From positions 976,501 through 1,040,500 of the forward strand of contig NZ_CP115917.1 in the NCBI RefSeq assembly GCF_027941775.1: DNA of 64,000 nucleotides, written 5' to 3'. The notes under the pieces were generated by a model that did not search any database, was not told the origin of the DNA, and was given only the letters and a program-made list of their open reading frames with translations. Source of the DNA: Tenacibaculum pacificus. Lineage in GTDB: Bacteria > Bacteroidota > Bacteroidia > Flavobacteriales > Flavobacteriaceae. This document shows, piece by piece, positions 32,501-40,795 of the stretch (the first letter of the stretch is position 1; every line of letters starts with the position of its first letter). The translations under genes were made by a program, and so were the position numbers.

Positions 32501-35500
32501 TTTGCAACATTAGGAGTAAATACATAATCAGTATTTCCAATTGTATTTGTATCAATATTAGCAACGTTCCAAGTACCATCAATTCCATTATCAGAAGTTG
32601 CAGGTAATGCATCAGCTGTAGTAGTTTCACAGTATGTAGTTGTAAAACTAAATGCAGGAGTAACAGTAGCATTAACCGTTACTGAAACCGTTGTAGGTTC
32701 ACCACACTGACTAGCAACATTAGGAGTAAATATATAATTTGTAGCTCCAGTAATGTTCGTGTCTATACTAGTGTTATTCCAAGTACCATTAATTCCGTTA
32801 TCTGAAGTAGTCGGTAATGCATCAGCTGTAGTAGCTTCACAGTATGTAGTTGTAAAACTAAAAGTAGGAGTAACAGTTGCATTAACCGTTACAGAAACCG
32901 TTGTAGGTTCACCACATTGATTCGCAACATTAGGAGTAAATGTGTAGTTACTTAAACCTAATGTATTTGTGTCAATATTAGCAACGTTCCAAGTACCATC
33001 AATTCCATTATCCGAAGTAGTCGGTAATGTGTTAGCTGTAGTAGCTTCACAGTATGTAGTTGCAAAACTAAAAGTAGGAGTAACAGTTGCATTAACCGTT
33101 ACAGAAACCGTTGTAGGTTCACCACATTGATTTGCAACATTAGGAGTAAATACATAATCAGTATTTCCAATTGTATTTGTATCAATATTAGCAACGTTCC
33201 AAGTACCATCAATTCCATTATCAGAAGTTGCAGGTAATGCATCAGCTGTAGTAGTTTCACAGTATGTAGTTGTAAAACTAAATGCAGGAGTAACAGTAGC
33301 ATTAACCGTTACTGAAACCGTTGTAGGTTCACCACATTGATTTGCAATATTAGGAGTAAATATATAATTTGTAGCTCCAGTAATGTTCGTGTCTATACTA
33401 GTGTTATTCCAAGTACCATCAATTCCATTATCCGAAGTAGTCGGTAATGCATCAGCTGTAGTAGCTTCACAGTATGTAGTTGTAAAACTAAATGTAGGAG
33501 TAACAGTTGCATTAACCGTTACAGAAACCGTTGTAGGTTCACCACATTGATTCGCAACATTAGGAGTAAATACATAATTAGTGTTTCCTGTTATATTAGT
33601 ATCAATACTTGAAACATTCCAAGTACCATCAATTCCATTATCAGAAGTTGTAGGTAATGCGTTAGCTGTAGTAGCTTCACAGTATGTAGTTGCAAAACTA
33701 AAAGTAGGAGTAACAGTTGCATTAACCGTTACAGAAACCGTTGTAGGTTCACCACATTGATTTGCAACATTAGGAGTAAATACATAATCAGTATTTCCAA
33801 TTGTATTTGTATCAATATTAGCAACGTTCCAAGTACCATCAATTCCATTATCAGAAGTTGCAGGTAATGCATTAGCTGTAGTAGTTTCACAGTATGTAGT
33901 TGTAAAACTAAATATAGGAGTTACAGTTGCATTAACCGTTACAGAAACAGTTAATGGGTCAGCACATTCCGTTCCTATTGGTGTAAATACATAATCAGTA
34001 TTACCAATAATAGTTGTACTAATTGTAGTTGGAGCCCAAGTACCTGTAATACCATTATTATCAGCAGTAGGTAAAGCATTAGCAGTATCATCTTCACAAT
34101 AAGTAGTAGTTAAAGTAAATACCGGAGTAGCTTTATCTGTAATATTAACAGTTACTGTTAATGGGTCAGCACATTCCGTTCCTGCTGGTGTAAATGTATA
34201 ATCAGTATCACCAATAGTAGTTGTACTAATTGTAGTAGGTGCCCAAGTACCTGTAATACCATTATTATCAGCAGTAGGTAAAGCATTAGCAGTATCATCT
34301 TCACAATAAGAAGTAGTTAAAGTAAATACCGGAGTCGCTTTATCTGTAATATTAACGGTTACTGTTAATGTGTCAGCACATTCCGTTCCTGCTGGTGTAA
34401 ATATGTAATCAGTATTACCAATAGTAGTTGTACTAATTGTAGCTGGAGCCCAAGTACCTGTAATACCATTATTATCAGAAGTAGGTAAAGCATTAGCAGT
34501 ATCATCTTCACAATAAGAAGTAGTTAAAGTAAATACCGGAGTAGCTTTATCTGTAATATTAACAGTAATAGTTAATGGGTCAGCAGTTTCTGTTGGAGCT
34601 GGCGTAAATGTATAATCAGTATCACCAATAGTAGTTGTACTAATTGTAGCTGGAGCCCAAGTACCTGTAATACCACTATTATCAGAGGCTGGTAAAGTAT
34701 CAGCAATATCATCTTCACAATAAGAAGTAGCTACACTAAATATAGGAGTTGATTTACTTACAATATTAACAGTTAAAGTTAATGGGTCAGCACATTCCGT
34801 TCCTGCTGGTGTAAATATATAATCAGTATCACCAATAGTAGTTGTGCTAATTGTAGCTGGAGCCCAAGTACCTGTAATACCATTATTATCAGAAGTAGGT
34901 AAAGTATCTGGAGTATCATTTTCGTGATAAGAAGTAGTTACACCAAATACTGGAGTCGCTTTATTACTGATACTTATATTTACTGTTAATGGGTCAGCAC
35001 ATTCCGTTCCTGCTGGTGTAAATATGTAATCAGTATTACCAATAGTAGTTGTACTAATTGTAGCTGGAGCCCAAGTACCTGTAATACCATTATTATCAGA
35101 AGTAGGTAAAGCATTAGCAGTAGCATCTTCACAATAAGAAGTAGTTAAAGTAAATACCGGAGTAGCTTTATTTGTAATAGTAACCGTTACGGTTAATGGG
35201 TCAGCACATTCCGTTCCTGCTGGAGTAAATGTATAATCACTATCACCAATAGTAGTTGTACTAATTGTAGCTGGAGTCCAAGTACCTGTAATACTATTAT
35301 TATCAGAAGTAGGTAAAGCATTAGCAGTATCATCTTCACAATAAGAAGTAGTTAAAGTAAATACCGGAGTCGCTTTATTTGTAATAGTAATAGTTACCGT
35401 TAATGGGTCAGCAGCTTCTGTTGGAGCTGGTGTAAATGTATAATCAGTATCACCAATAGTAGTTGTACTAATTGTAGCTGGGTTCCAAGTACCTGTAATA

Positions 35501-38500
35501 CCATTATCATCAGTAGTAGGTAAAGTATTAGCAGTAGCATCTTCACAATAAGAAGTTGTTAAAGTAAATACTGGAGTAACTTTATCTGTAATAGTAACAG
35601 TTATTGTTAACATGTCAGCACATTCCGTTCCTGCTGGCGTAAATGTATAATCAGTATCACCAATAATAGTTGTACTAATTGTAGCTGGAGCCCAAGTACC
35701 TGTAATACCATTATTATCAGAAGTAGGTAAGGTATCTGCAGTATCATTTTCGTTATAAGAAGTATTTACAGTAAAAACTGGAGTCGCTTTATTTGTAATA
35801 TTAACAGTTACTGTTAATGGGTCAGCACATTCCGTTCCTGCTGGTGTAAATATGTAATCAGTATTACCAATAGTAGTTGTACTAATTGTAGCTGGAGCCC
35901 AAGTACCTGTAATACCATTATTATCAGAAGTAGGTAAAGCATTAGCAGTATCATCTTCACAATAAGAAGTAGTTAAAGTAAATACCGGAGTCGCTTTATC
36001 TGTAATATTAACAGTTATTGTTAATGGGTCAGCACATTCTGTTCCTGCTGGTGTAAATGTATAATCAGTATCACCAATAGTAGTTGTACTAATTGTAGCT
36101 GGAGCCCAAGTACCTGTAATACCATTATTATCAGCAGTAGGTAAAGCATTAGCAGTATCATCTTCACAATAAGCAGTAGTTAAAGTAAATACCGGAGTAG
36201 CTTTATCTGTAATAGTAACTGTTACCGTTAATGGTTCAGCACATTCCGTTCCTGCTGGCGTAAATGTATAATCAGTATCACCAATAGTAGTTGTACTAAT
36301 TGTAGCTGGAGCCCAAGTACCTGTAATACCATTATTATCAGCAGTAGGTAAAGCATTAGCAGTATCATCTTCACAATAAGCAGTAGTTAAAGTAAATACC
36401 GGAGTAGCTTTATCTGTAATAGTAACTGTTACCGTTAATGGTTCAGCACATTCCGTTCCTGCTGGCGTAAATGTATAATCAGTATCACCAATAATAGTTG
36501 TACTAATTGTAGCTGGTGTCCAAGTACCTGTAATACTATTATTATCAGAAGTAGGTAAAGCATTAGCTGTATCATCTTCACAATAAGCAGTAGTTAAAGT
36601 AAATACCGGAGTCGCTTTATCTGAAATATTAACAGTTAAAGTTAATGGATTAGCACATTGGTTTGCATCTGGTGTAAATAGATAATTAGAATTACCAATA
36701 ATAGTTGTACTAATTGTCGTTGGTGTCCAAGTACCTGTAATACTATTATCTGATGTTGTAGGTAAAGTATCAGCAGTATCGTTTTCACAATAAGAACTGT
36801 TTACACTAAAAGTAGGAGTAGCTTTAGCTGTTATTGTTACATCAGTTGTATTATCTAAAGTTACAGGAGTACCTGAACAATTTGTTTTAGTAACTGATAC
36901 TGTATAATTTCCATCAGCAGCTACAGTTGTATTTAATATTTCAATATCTTTAGTAGTAGCAGTAAATCCATTAGGACCAACCCAACTATAGGTAGCTCCT
37001 GTAATATCCGTAGCACTAATATTTAAAGTTTCTGTTTCACAAATTGTAATTGGAGTAGTAGGAGGAAGTGTAAAAGTATCATCAGTAACAGTAATATTTA
37101 CTTTTTTGATAATTTCACAGCCAAAGAAATTTACTTTAAGTGTATATTCTCCTGCGTCAGCTACTTTTGCAAGATTAATTGTATGTGCTTTTGTTGTTGC
37201 TATAGGTGTTACAGCATCAGTAGGACTAAACCATTCAAAAGTTATTCTAGAATCATTATCAAGAATATCTTCAAAATTATAGGTTACATCTAAATCGATG
37301 TCAGCATCTTTACATACTGTATTATCAGCAGTAGTATAAGTTATATCTTGAAAGTTTTCGACAGTAAATAAGAATAATTGACTTCCAGATAAACCGTCAC
37401 CATAAGTAATGTTTCTAAAATCAATTTTTTGTTGTGTACAGTCATCACTTATATATATTGCATGTACTTTTCCTTTTTCAGAATATCTTCTATCGCTTCT
37501 ACCTCCTTGTCTTGCAGGTACTGAAGGAACACTTGCCCATGTACGTTCTTTAATAAAAGCACCATTATTAATTAAAACATCAGGTTCTTCACCATGATTT
37601 TCATGTTCAATAATTAATTTTCCTGTAATTTGATTGGTATCATCGGTAGATTTTATACCTCCAATAATACCTTCGGCACCTACTAAGTCTTTACCATGTA
37701 ATCTATAGTAAGTTCCAGCATAATTACCTCCTTCAAAATTAATGTCATATCTATATAAACCTAAATCTTCCATGTCACTTATAAGTTGAGAGGCAGGATC
37801 TGGTTGATTATTTGCATTATTTAAATCACCATGAGCTCTATCTGTTGTTGAAGCAGCTGTAAAGTTATGGTTTTCAATTCCTACAGGAGTTTTACCCCAT
37901 TGCCATCCTCCATTATAGTAATATTGGTCAGTTTGGCCTGCGTTAGCAGCAAAACCACCAAAATCATCCTCAAAAGGATTTGGTCCTTGGTATGGTCCAG
38001 CGTACGCAGGAACACCTTGTCGTCTGGCAGCTTTATCATTTTTAATGTTTATAGCTGGCTGATGTAATGTACCATCATAATTATAAACTTCTATTTGTCC
38101 GTCTAGGTTGTTACTTTGAATAGCCCATCTGAATTGATTACCACCTGCATCAGTAGTATCCCAAGACCATTCACTACCGTTTACATCATTCTGAGTTTCA
38201 ATAGCATGTAATCTATTATCTGTTGCGTGAATTCTAGGAGGGTTAACTGAATGAAAAGTTAACATGTGTACTTTCTTACCAGGTACCACTTTACAATCTA
38301 AAACACGTTGTTTGTTTATCCAATCTGTTATTGGAGTTCTTTCAACTTCTGGTAAAATTTGGTTAAAAATATCTACAATTAAATCTCTAGTAGGTAATAA
38401 CTCATAATTAGCACTTAATCGTTTGTAATATTCTGCATTAAAATTTTTGAATACATCATTATCTTCAATATAGATTTTTTGCATTGCTGCTTGTGATGTA

Positions 38501-39585
38501 CCATATCTTTCCCAATGCGCACCTGTACCAATATCACTTGAAAAGAAATCGGTAGTAGTTAATTGTTCATGATTTTGAAAATCGTAATCCCAGTCAAAAG
38601 GCATACCTCTTGAGTGCCCCCAATGAACTTTAAATTCATCTGCAGTAAAAAAGTTAGGGTTTTCTTCAATAAAAATATCCATTACAATAAGTGCAACGGC
38701 TTCTGCCATTCCTTCTTCAAAACCACTAAGTACTGGTACGTAATGCCATTCATCATTACTACTTAAAATAACGTTATCACGGTATCCGTGTAATAATTCG
38801 TGAATCATTAAACGTGGTTGCGATAAATCACCATTATTTTCGCTATATGTTGTGCTTATTTGGTTTGGTCCGTTGTAATACGTATTTGTACCAACAGCAA
38901 GTCCATCATTTACAATATTAACTACATGGTTTCTAGATGGAGGACCATAAACTCTTTTTATAATAGGGTTTGCTATATCATAAAACTCTTTTATTTTAGC
39001 TGCTTGCCAACCAGCAAAAGGACCTAATCCGTTAACCCCATAATTCATTTCAACATTAACAGTAACTTCGTTTGCTGCGGCTCCTAAAGGCTCTACATTA
39101 AATGATAAGGGTTGAGAAACCCAAGGATTAGTATCTCCAGCAAAACGATAAAGATTAATATAAAAGGTATCTCCTAAATTAAAAACTAGAGAAGGCGTTC
39201 TTAAAAGTGCTTCTCTTCTTAGTTCTTCATAACTTTTACCTCTAGTAAATCTTGCATTATTATTCAATAAACTACCTCTAGAAATTTCATCACCACCTTG
39301 TGTTGTACCAATGTCGTAACGGTAATAAGAACCAGGTCCTTCCCATTTAGCAATGGTATTGTGTACACTTTGTACTACGGCAAATGTATTTGTAGTTTTT
39401 GCACTTGTATTTCTTGTGCCTCTACTTTTGTTTTTAGCCTCGTCTGCTTTATTATATGGAATTTCAGGTACGACTATTTTTCGCTGACCACAACTGATTG
39501 GGTCATGTTCTTGCGCTTGTGTTACAAGCGGAATAATAATTAAAAGCGAATAGATAAGGAAAATGAGATGTTTCTTGGAAAGCAT
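29578..39585 (-). CDS. Giant T9SS type B surface protein with HExxH domain and 31 tandem repeats
   Basis: The 3335-residue product has a signal peptide (about 1-24, ending VTQAQ). Residues about 60-440 look like a zinc metallopeptidase: MIHELLHGYRD with His262/Glu263/His266, then GFEEGMAEA near 290 as the likely third ligand region. A beta-rich region and Ig-like segments run to about 920. Then come 14 repeats of 69 residues (921-1884) and 17 repeats of 70 residues (1885-3074), each with a YCE and a C-x-x-P-type Cys. Two further Ig-like modules follow, then the gliding-motility type B sorting domain (LFFTPNEDGHNDIWEIN, VYDRYGKLI, STDYWYLVQY). It should be exported through the type IX system. 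A surface adhesin with a protease head is the best guess; substrate unknown. It is monocistronic. Confidence 0.88.
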   Translation of the reverse strand: MLSKKHLIFLIYSLLIIIPLVTQAQEHDPISCGQRKIVVPEIPYNKADEAKNKSRGTRNTSAKTTNTFAVVQSVHNTIAKWEGPGSYYRYDIGTTQGGDEISRGSLLNNNARFTRGKSYEELRREALLRTPSLVFNLGDTFYINLYRFAGDTNPWVSQPLSFNVEPLGAAANEVTVNVEMNYGVNGLGPFAGWQAAKIKEFYDIANPIIKRVYGPPSRNHVVNIVNDGLAVGTNTYYNGPNQISTTYSENNGDLSQPRLMIHELLHGYRDNVILSSNDEWHYVPVLSGFEEGMAEAVALIVMDIFIEENPNFFTADEFKVHWGHSRGMPFDWDYDFQNHEQLTTTDFFSSDIGTGAHWERYGTSQAAMQKIYIEDNDVFKNFNAEYYKRLSANYELLPTRDLIVDIFNQILPEVERTPITDWINKQRVLDCKVVPGKKVHMLTFHSVNPPRIHATDNRLHAIETQNDVNGSEWSWDTTDAGGNQFRWAIQSNNLDGQIEVYNYDGTLHQPAINIKNDKAARRQGVPAYAGPYQGPNPFEDDFGGFAANAGQTDQYYYNGGWQWGKTPVGIENHNFTAASTTDRAHGDLNNANNQPDPASQLISDMEDLGLYRYDINFEGGNYAGTYYRLHGKDLVGAEGIIGGIKSTDDTNQITGKLIIEHENHGEEPDVLINNGAFIKERTWASVPSVPARQGGRSDRRYSEKGKVHAIYISDDCTQQKIDFRNITYGDGLSGSQLFLFTVENFQDITYTTADNTVCKDADIDLDVTYNFEDILDNDSRITFEWFSPTDAVTPIATTKAHTINLAKVADAGEYTLKVNFFGCEIIKKVNITVTDDTFTLPPTTPITICETETLNISATDITGATYSWVGPNGFTATTKDIEILNTTVAADGNYTVSVTKTNCSGTPVTLDNTTDVTITAKATPTFSVNSSYCENDTADTLPTTSDNSITGTWTPTTISTTIIGNSNYLFTPDANQCANPLTLTVNISDKATPVFTLTTAYCEDDTANALPTSDNNSITGTWTPATISTTIIGDTDYTFTPAGTECAEPLTVTVTITDKATPVFTLTTAYCEDDTANALPTADNNGITGTWAPATISTTTIGDTDYTFTPAGTECAEPLTVTVTITDKATPVFTLTTAYCEDDTANALPTADNNGITGTWAPATISTTTIGDTDYTFTPAGTECADPLTITVNITDKATPVFTLTTSYCEDDTANALPTSDNNGITGTWAPATISTTTIGNTDYIFTPAGTECADPLTVTVNITNKATPVFTVNTSYNENDTADTLPTSDNNGITGTWAPATISTTIIGDTDYTFTPAGTECADMLTITVTITDKVTPVFTLTTSYCEDATANTLPTTDDNGITGTWNPATISTTTIGDTDYTFTPAPTEAADPLTVTITITNKATPVFTLTTSYCEDDTANALPTSDNNSITGTWTPATISTTTIGDSDYTFTPAGTECADPLTVTVTITNKATPVFTLTTSYCEDATANALPTSDNNGITGTWAPATISTTTIGNTDYIFTPAGTECADPLTVNISISNKATPVFGVTTSYHENDTPDTLPTSDNNGITGTWAPATISTTTIGDTDYIFTPAGTECADPLTLTVNIVSKSTPIFSVATSYCEDDIADTLPASDNSGITGTWAPATISTTTIGDTDYTFTPAPTETADPLTITVNITDKATPVFTLTTSYCEDDTANALPTSDNNGITGTWAPATISTTTIGNTDYIFTPAGTECADTLTVTVNITDKATPVFTLTTSYCEDDTANALPTADNNGITGTWAPTTISTTTIGDTDYTFTPAGTECADPLTVTVNITDKATPVFTLTTTYCEDDTANALPTADNNGITGTWAPTTISTTIIGNTDYVFTPIGTECADPLTVSVTVNATVTPIFSFTTTYCETTTANALPATSDNGIDGTWNVANIDTNTIGNTDYVFTPNVANQCGEPTTVSVTVNATVTPTFSFATTYCEATTANALPTTSDNGIDGTWNVSSIDTNITGNTNYVFTPNVANQCGEPTTVSVTVNATVTPTFSFTTTYCEATTADALPTTSDNGIDGTWNNTSIDTNITGATNYIFTPNIANQCGEPTTVSVTVNATVTPAFSFTTTYCETTTADALPATSDNGIDGTWNVANIDTNTIGNTDYVFTPNVANQCGEPTTVSVTVNATVTPTFSFATTYCEATTANTLPTTSDNGIDGTWNVANIDTNTLGLSNYTFTPNVANQCGEPTTVSVTVNATVTPTFSFTTTYCEATTADALPTTSDNGINGTWNNTSIDTNITGATNYIFTPNVASQCGEPTTVSVTVNATVTPAFSFTTTYCETTTADALPATSDNGIDGTWNVANIDTNTIGNTDYVFTPNVANQCGEPTTVSVTINATVTPTFSFATTYCEATTANTLPTTSDNGIDGTWNVANIDTNTLGLSNYTFTPNVANQCGEPTTVSVTVNATVTPTFSFTTTYCEGTTVTTLPTTSDNGIDGTWNNTSIDTNITGATNYIFTPNVANQCGEPTTVSVTVNATVTPTFSFTTTYCETTTANALPATSDNGIDGTWNVANIDTNTIGNTDYVFTPNVANQCGEPTTVSVTVNATVTPTFSFATTYCEANTANTLPITSDNGIDGTWNVANIDTNTLGLSNYTFTPNVANQCGEPTTVSVTVNATVTPTFSFTTTYCEGTTVTTLPTTSDNGIDGTWNNSSIDTNITGATNYTFTPNVANQCGEPTTVSVTVNATVTPTFSFTTTYCEATTADALPITSDNGIDGTWNNTSIDTNITGATNYIFTPNVPSQCSEPITVSVTVNATVTPTFSFATTYCEATTANTLPITSDNGIDGTWNVANIDTNTLGLSNYTFTPNVANQCGEPTTVSVTVNATVTPTFSFTTTYCEGTTVTTLPTTSDNGIDGTWNNSSINTNITGATNYTFTPNVANQCGEPTTVSVTVNATVTPTFSFTTTYCEATTADALPITSDNGIDGTWNNTSIDTNITGATNYIFTPNVPSQCSEPITVSVTVNATVTPTFSFATTYCEGTTVTALPTTSDNGIDGTWNVANISTNIVETKDYIFTPNNASQCSEPTTVSVTIESNNDFTLTPINHIDICEGESIVINTNDITNATYQWFDQNNDLITGQNTKTLTILNAMSDMTGEYKVTVTAAQCSGVLVSKDIKINVLVKESFKVNTPTTLTTCYSETISISLNDVIGATYNWTGPNNFTSTDRDIIIPTATLEMAGDYKVSVTAPNCFGTIVTKTSKTIVTVNVCEEMPLFFTPNEDGHNDIWEINSNLIPFEFVNVYDRYGKLIKQITPEDNTWDGYSNGMKMPSTDYWYLVQYTNKKQDTGHFSLLRK
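30364..33933 (-). repeat. Type B tandem array: 17 units of 210 bp, with 630-bp higher-order period
   Basis: Seventeen in-frame 70-codon units run from NATVTPIFSF to the last VSVTI, exactly 210 bases each. Three unit subtypes recur in the order TIGNTDY, TLGLSNY, ITGATNY, so blocks of three (630 bp) are nearly identical; for example 31204-31833 and 30574-31203. It encodes residues 1885-3074 of the giant protein. Confidence 0.95.
33934..36825 (-). repeat. Type A tandem array: 14 units of about 207 bp
   Basis: Fourteen in-frame 69-codon units (the last two codons shorter) carry the core KATPVFTLTTSYCEDDTA ... GTWAPATISTT ... DYTFTPAGTECADPLT. They are related to but distinct from the type B units. 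It encodes residues 921-1884. Units 6 and 10 lack the first Cys; units 7 and 11 lack the second. Confidence 0.95.
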
Positions 39586-39650
39586 ATTATGTATTTTAAT
39601 TTGATGATAAACGATTATTTTTTAATACTTGTTAATCTATGTTACCATAG

Positions 39651-39666
39651 TATTAACATGTTAATA
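39651..39666. promoter_or_regulatory. Perfect 16-bp palindrome, candidate operator
   Basis: TATTAACATGTTAATA is a perfect palindrome 65 bases before the ATG of the giant protein gene. It overlaps the 13-mer ATGTTAATATAGT that also occurs 50 bases before the M43 metalloprotease gene. Confidence 0.4.
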
Positions 39667-40179
39667 TAGTATTATTAAGGGTTAATATTTGTTAAAGTTA
39701 TTAAAGGTATGTTAAAAAATAGTTATTTTCAATCTTTTTTATCTTTTTTTATGGTTTTCCGTAAGGTAATCTCATTTATTTAGCTAATAGATTGCTGATT
39801 ATTGATATTTTTTATGTTTTTTGTAAAACATTATTTATCTACTTTTTTATTGATGATTAATTGCTGCTTATTTAGTTAATTGTTTGTTTGTTAGGGGTTT
39901 GTGTGTTTTGTGTGTTTTTTTTATTTTTAATGATGAAATAGGTATTGTTCTTGTAATCATATGATTATGGTGTTTTTTTTGATGAAATTATTTCTTAAAA
40001 AAAATTAAATATAAATTACATTTAATTAGCATATAATTAATATGATAATGTTGTTTTGTCGTATTAAAAAACTATAATGATGCTTTTTTTTGATGAAAAA
40101 GTGACTAAAAAGTAACTAAAAAGAAAAAATTACTAGTTATTAAGGTAATATTTAAACTCATTCTAACTGTTTATATGTC

Positions 40180-40187
40180 TATTTTTG
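40180..40187 (+). promoter_or_regulatory. -7 element almost abutting the start codon of the Cys-cluster gene
   Basis: TATTTTTG matches TAnnTTTG and ends only 4 bases before the ATG at 40192, so transcription would begin at or next to the start codon (leaderless or nearly so). Confidence 0.4.
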
Positions 40188-40191
40188 CACT

Positions 40192-40719
40192 ATGGATAAA
40201 GATTTAGAGAACTTAGAGAAGTTAGCAAAGGATGCAGAGAAGGAAAATAAGAAGTATTTTGCAACTATAAAAAAGCGAGTACCTAAAAATTTCGATGTTG
40301 TAGTACAAGATTTACATGATAAGGAATTTGCAAAAACAGATTGTTTAGATTGTGGTAATTGTTGTAAAACTACAAGTCCTATTTTTACAGATAAAGATAC
40401 CGAGCGTATCTCTAAGTATTTGAAAATGAAAGTAAGAGATTTTGAATCTCAATATTTACAGCGTGATGAAGATGATTTTATGGTGTTAAAAACAGCACCG
40501 TGTTCATTTCTTGATGAAAGTGATAATTCTTGTTTTATTTATGATGTTCGCCCAAAAGCGTGTTCAGAATATCCGCATACAAATAGAAAGAAGTTTATTC
40601 AAATTTCAGATTTAACAATTAGTAACACTGCAATTTGTCCTGCAACTTATAGAATTGTTGAAGAATTAAAAAAGCGTTTGCCAGTTAGGTCAAACGAAAA
40701 AATTAAAAGATTAGGATAA
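40192..40719 (+). CDS. YkgJ family cysteine-cluster protein
   Basis: The 175-residue product has the CxxCxxCC signature at Cys51, Cys54, Cys57 and Cys58 (DCLDCGNCCKT), then APCSFLDESDNSCFIYDVRPKAC... (landmarks APCSFL, CFIYDVRPKAC and a later AICPA). This is the YkgJ/UPF0153 family, thought to bind zinc or an iron-sulfur cluster through eight cysteines; the biochemical function is not established. An N-terminal charged helix (about 1-35) precedes the cluster. No signal peptide, so it is cytoplasmic. It is monocistronic and converges on the SprF-type gene across a shared hairpin. Confidence 0.85.
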   Translation: MDKDLENLEKLAKDAEKENKKYFATIKKRVPKNFDVVVQDLHDKEFAKTDCLDCGNCCKTTSPIFTDKDTERISKYLKMKVRDFESQYLQRDEDDFMVLKTAPCSFLDESDNSCFIYDVRPKACSEYPHTNRKKFIQISDLTISNTAICPATYRIVEELKKRLPVRSNEKIKRLG

Positions 40720-40741
40720 TATTTTTTCAGATAAAATATTT

Positions 40742-40790
40742 AATTCCGTTTAGCTATCAATTTAAAAGATAGTTAAACGGAATTTTTTTT
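40742..40790. terminator. Bidirectional terminator between the Cys-cluster gene and the SprF-type gene
   Basis: A 17-bp stem (40742-40758 with 40768-40784, one G-T pair) is followed by T8 on the plus side. It also lies just after the minus-strand stop at 40796, so it serves both converging units. Confidence 0.85.
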
Positions 40791-40795
40791 GAAGA

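Larger units (their letters stand above)
39586..40191. other. 606-base gene-free region upstream of the giant repeat protein
   Basis: Very AT-rich with no credible coding frame. The part next to the giant gene (39630-39720) is crowded with GTTAA/TTAAC words and includes a 16-bp perfect palindrome. The far part precedes the ykgJ-type gene and contains its -7 element. The middle holds nothing I recognise. Confidence 0.6.

Noticed and set aside
31839..33302. Three similar 67-residue Leu-rich minus-strand frames every 630 bases
   Set aside because: They are out-of-frame readings of the type B repeat array of the giant gene, and are useful only as evidence of the 630-bp period.
30364..36825. Long regular repeats as a CRISPR array
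   Set aside because: Units are 207-210 bases, coding and contiguous, without unique spacers of about 30 bases or cas genes.
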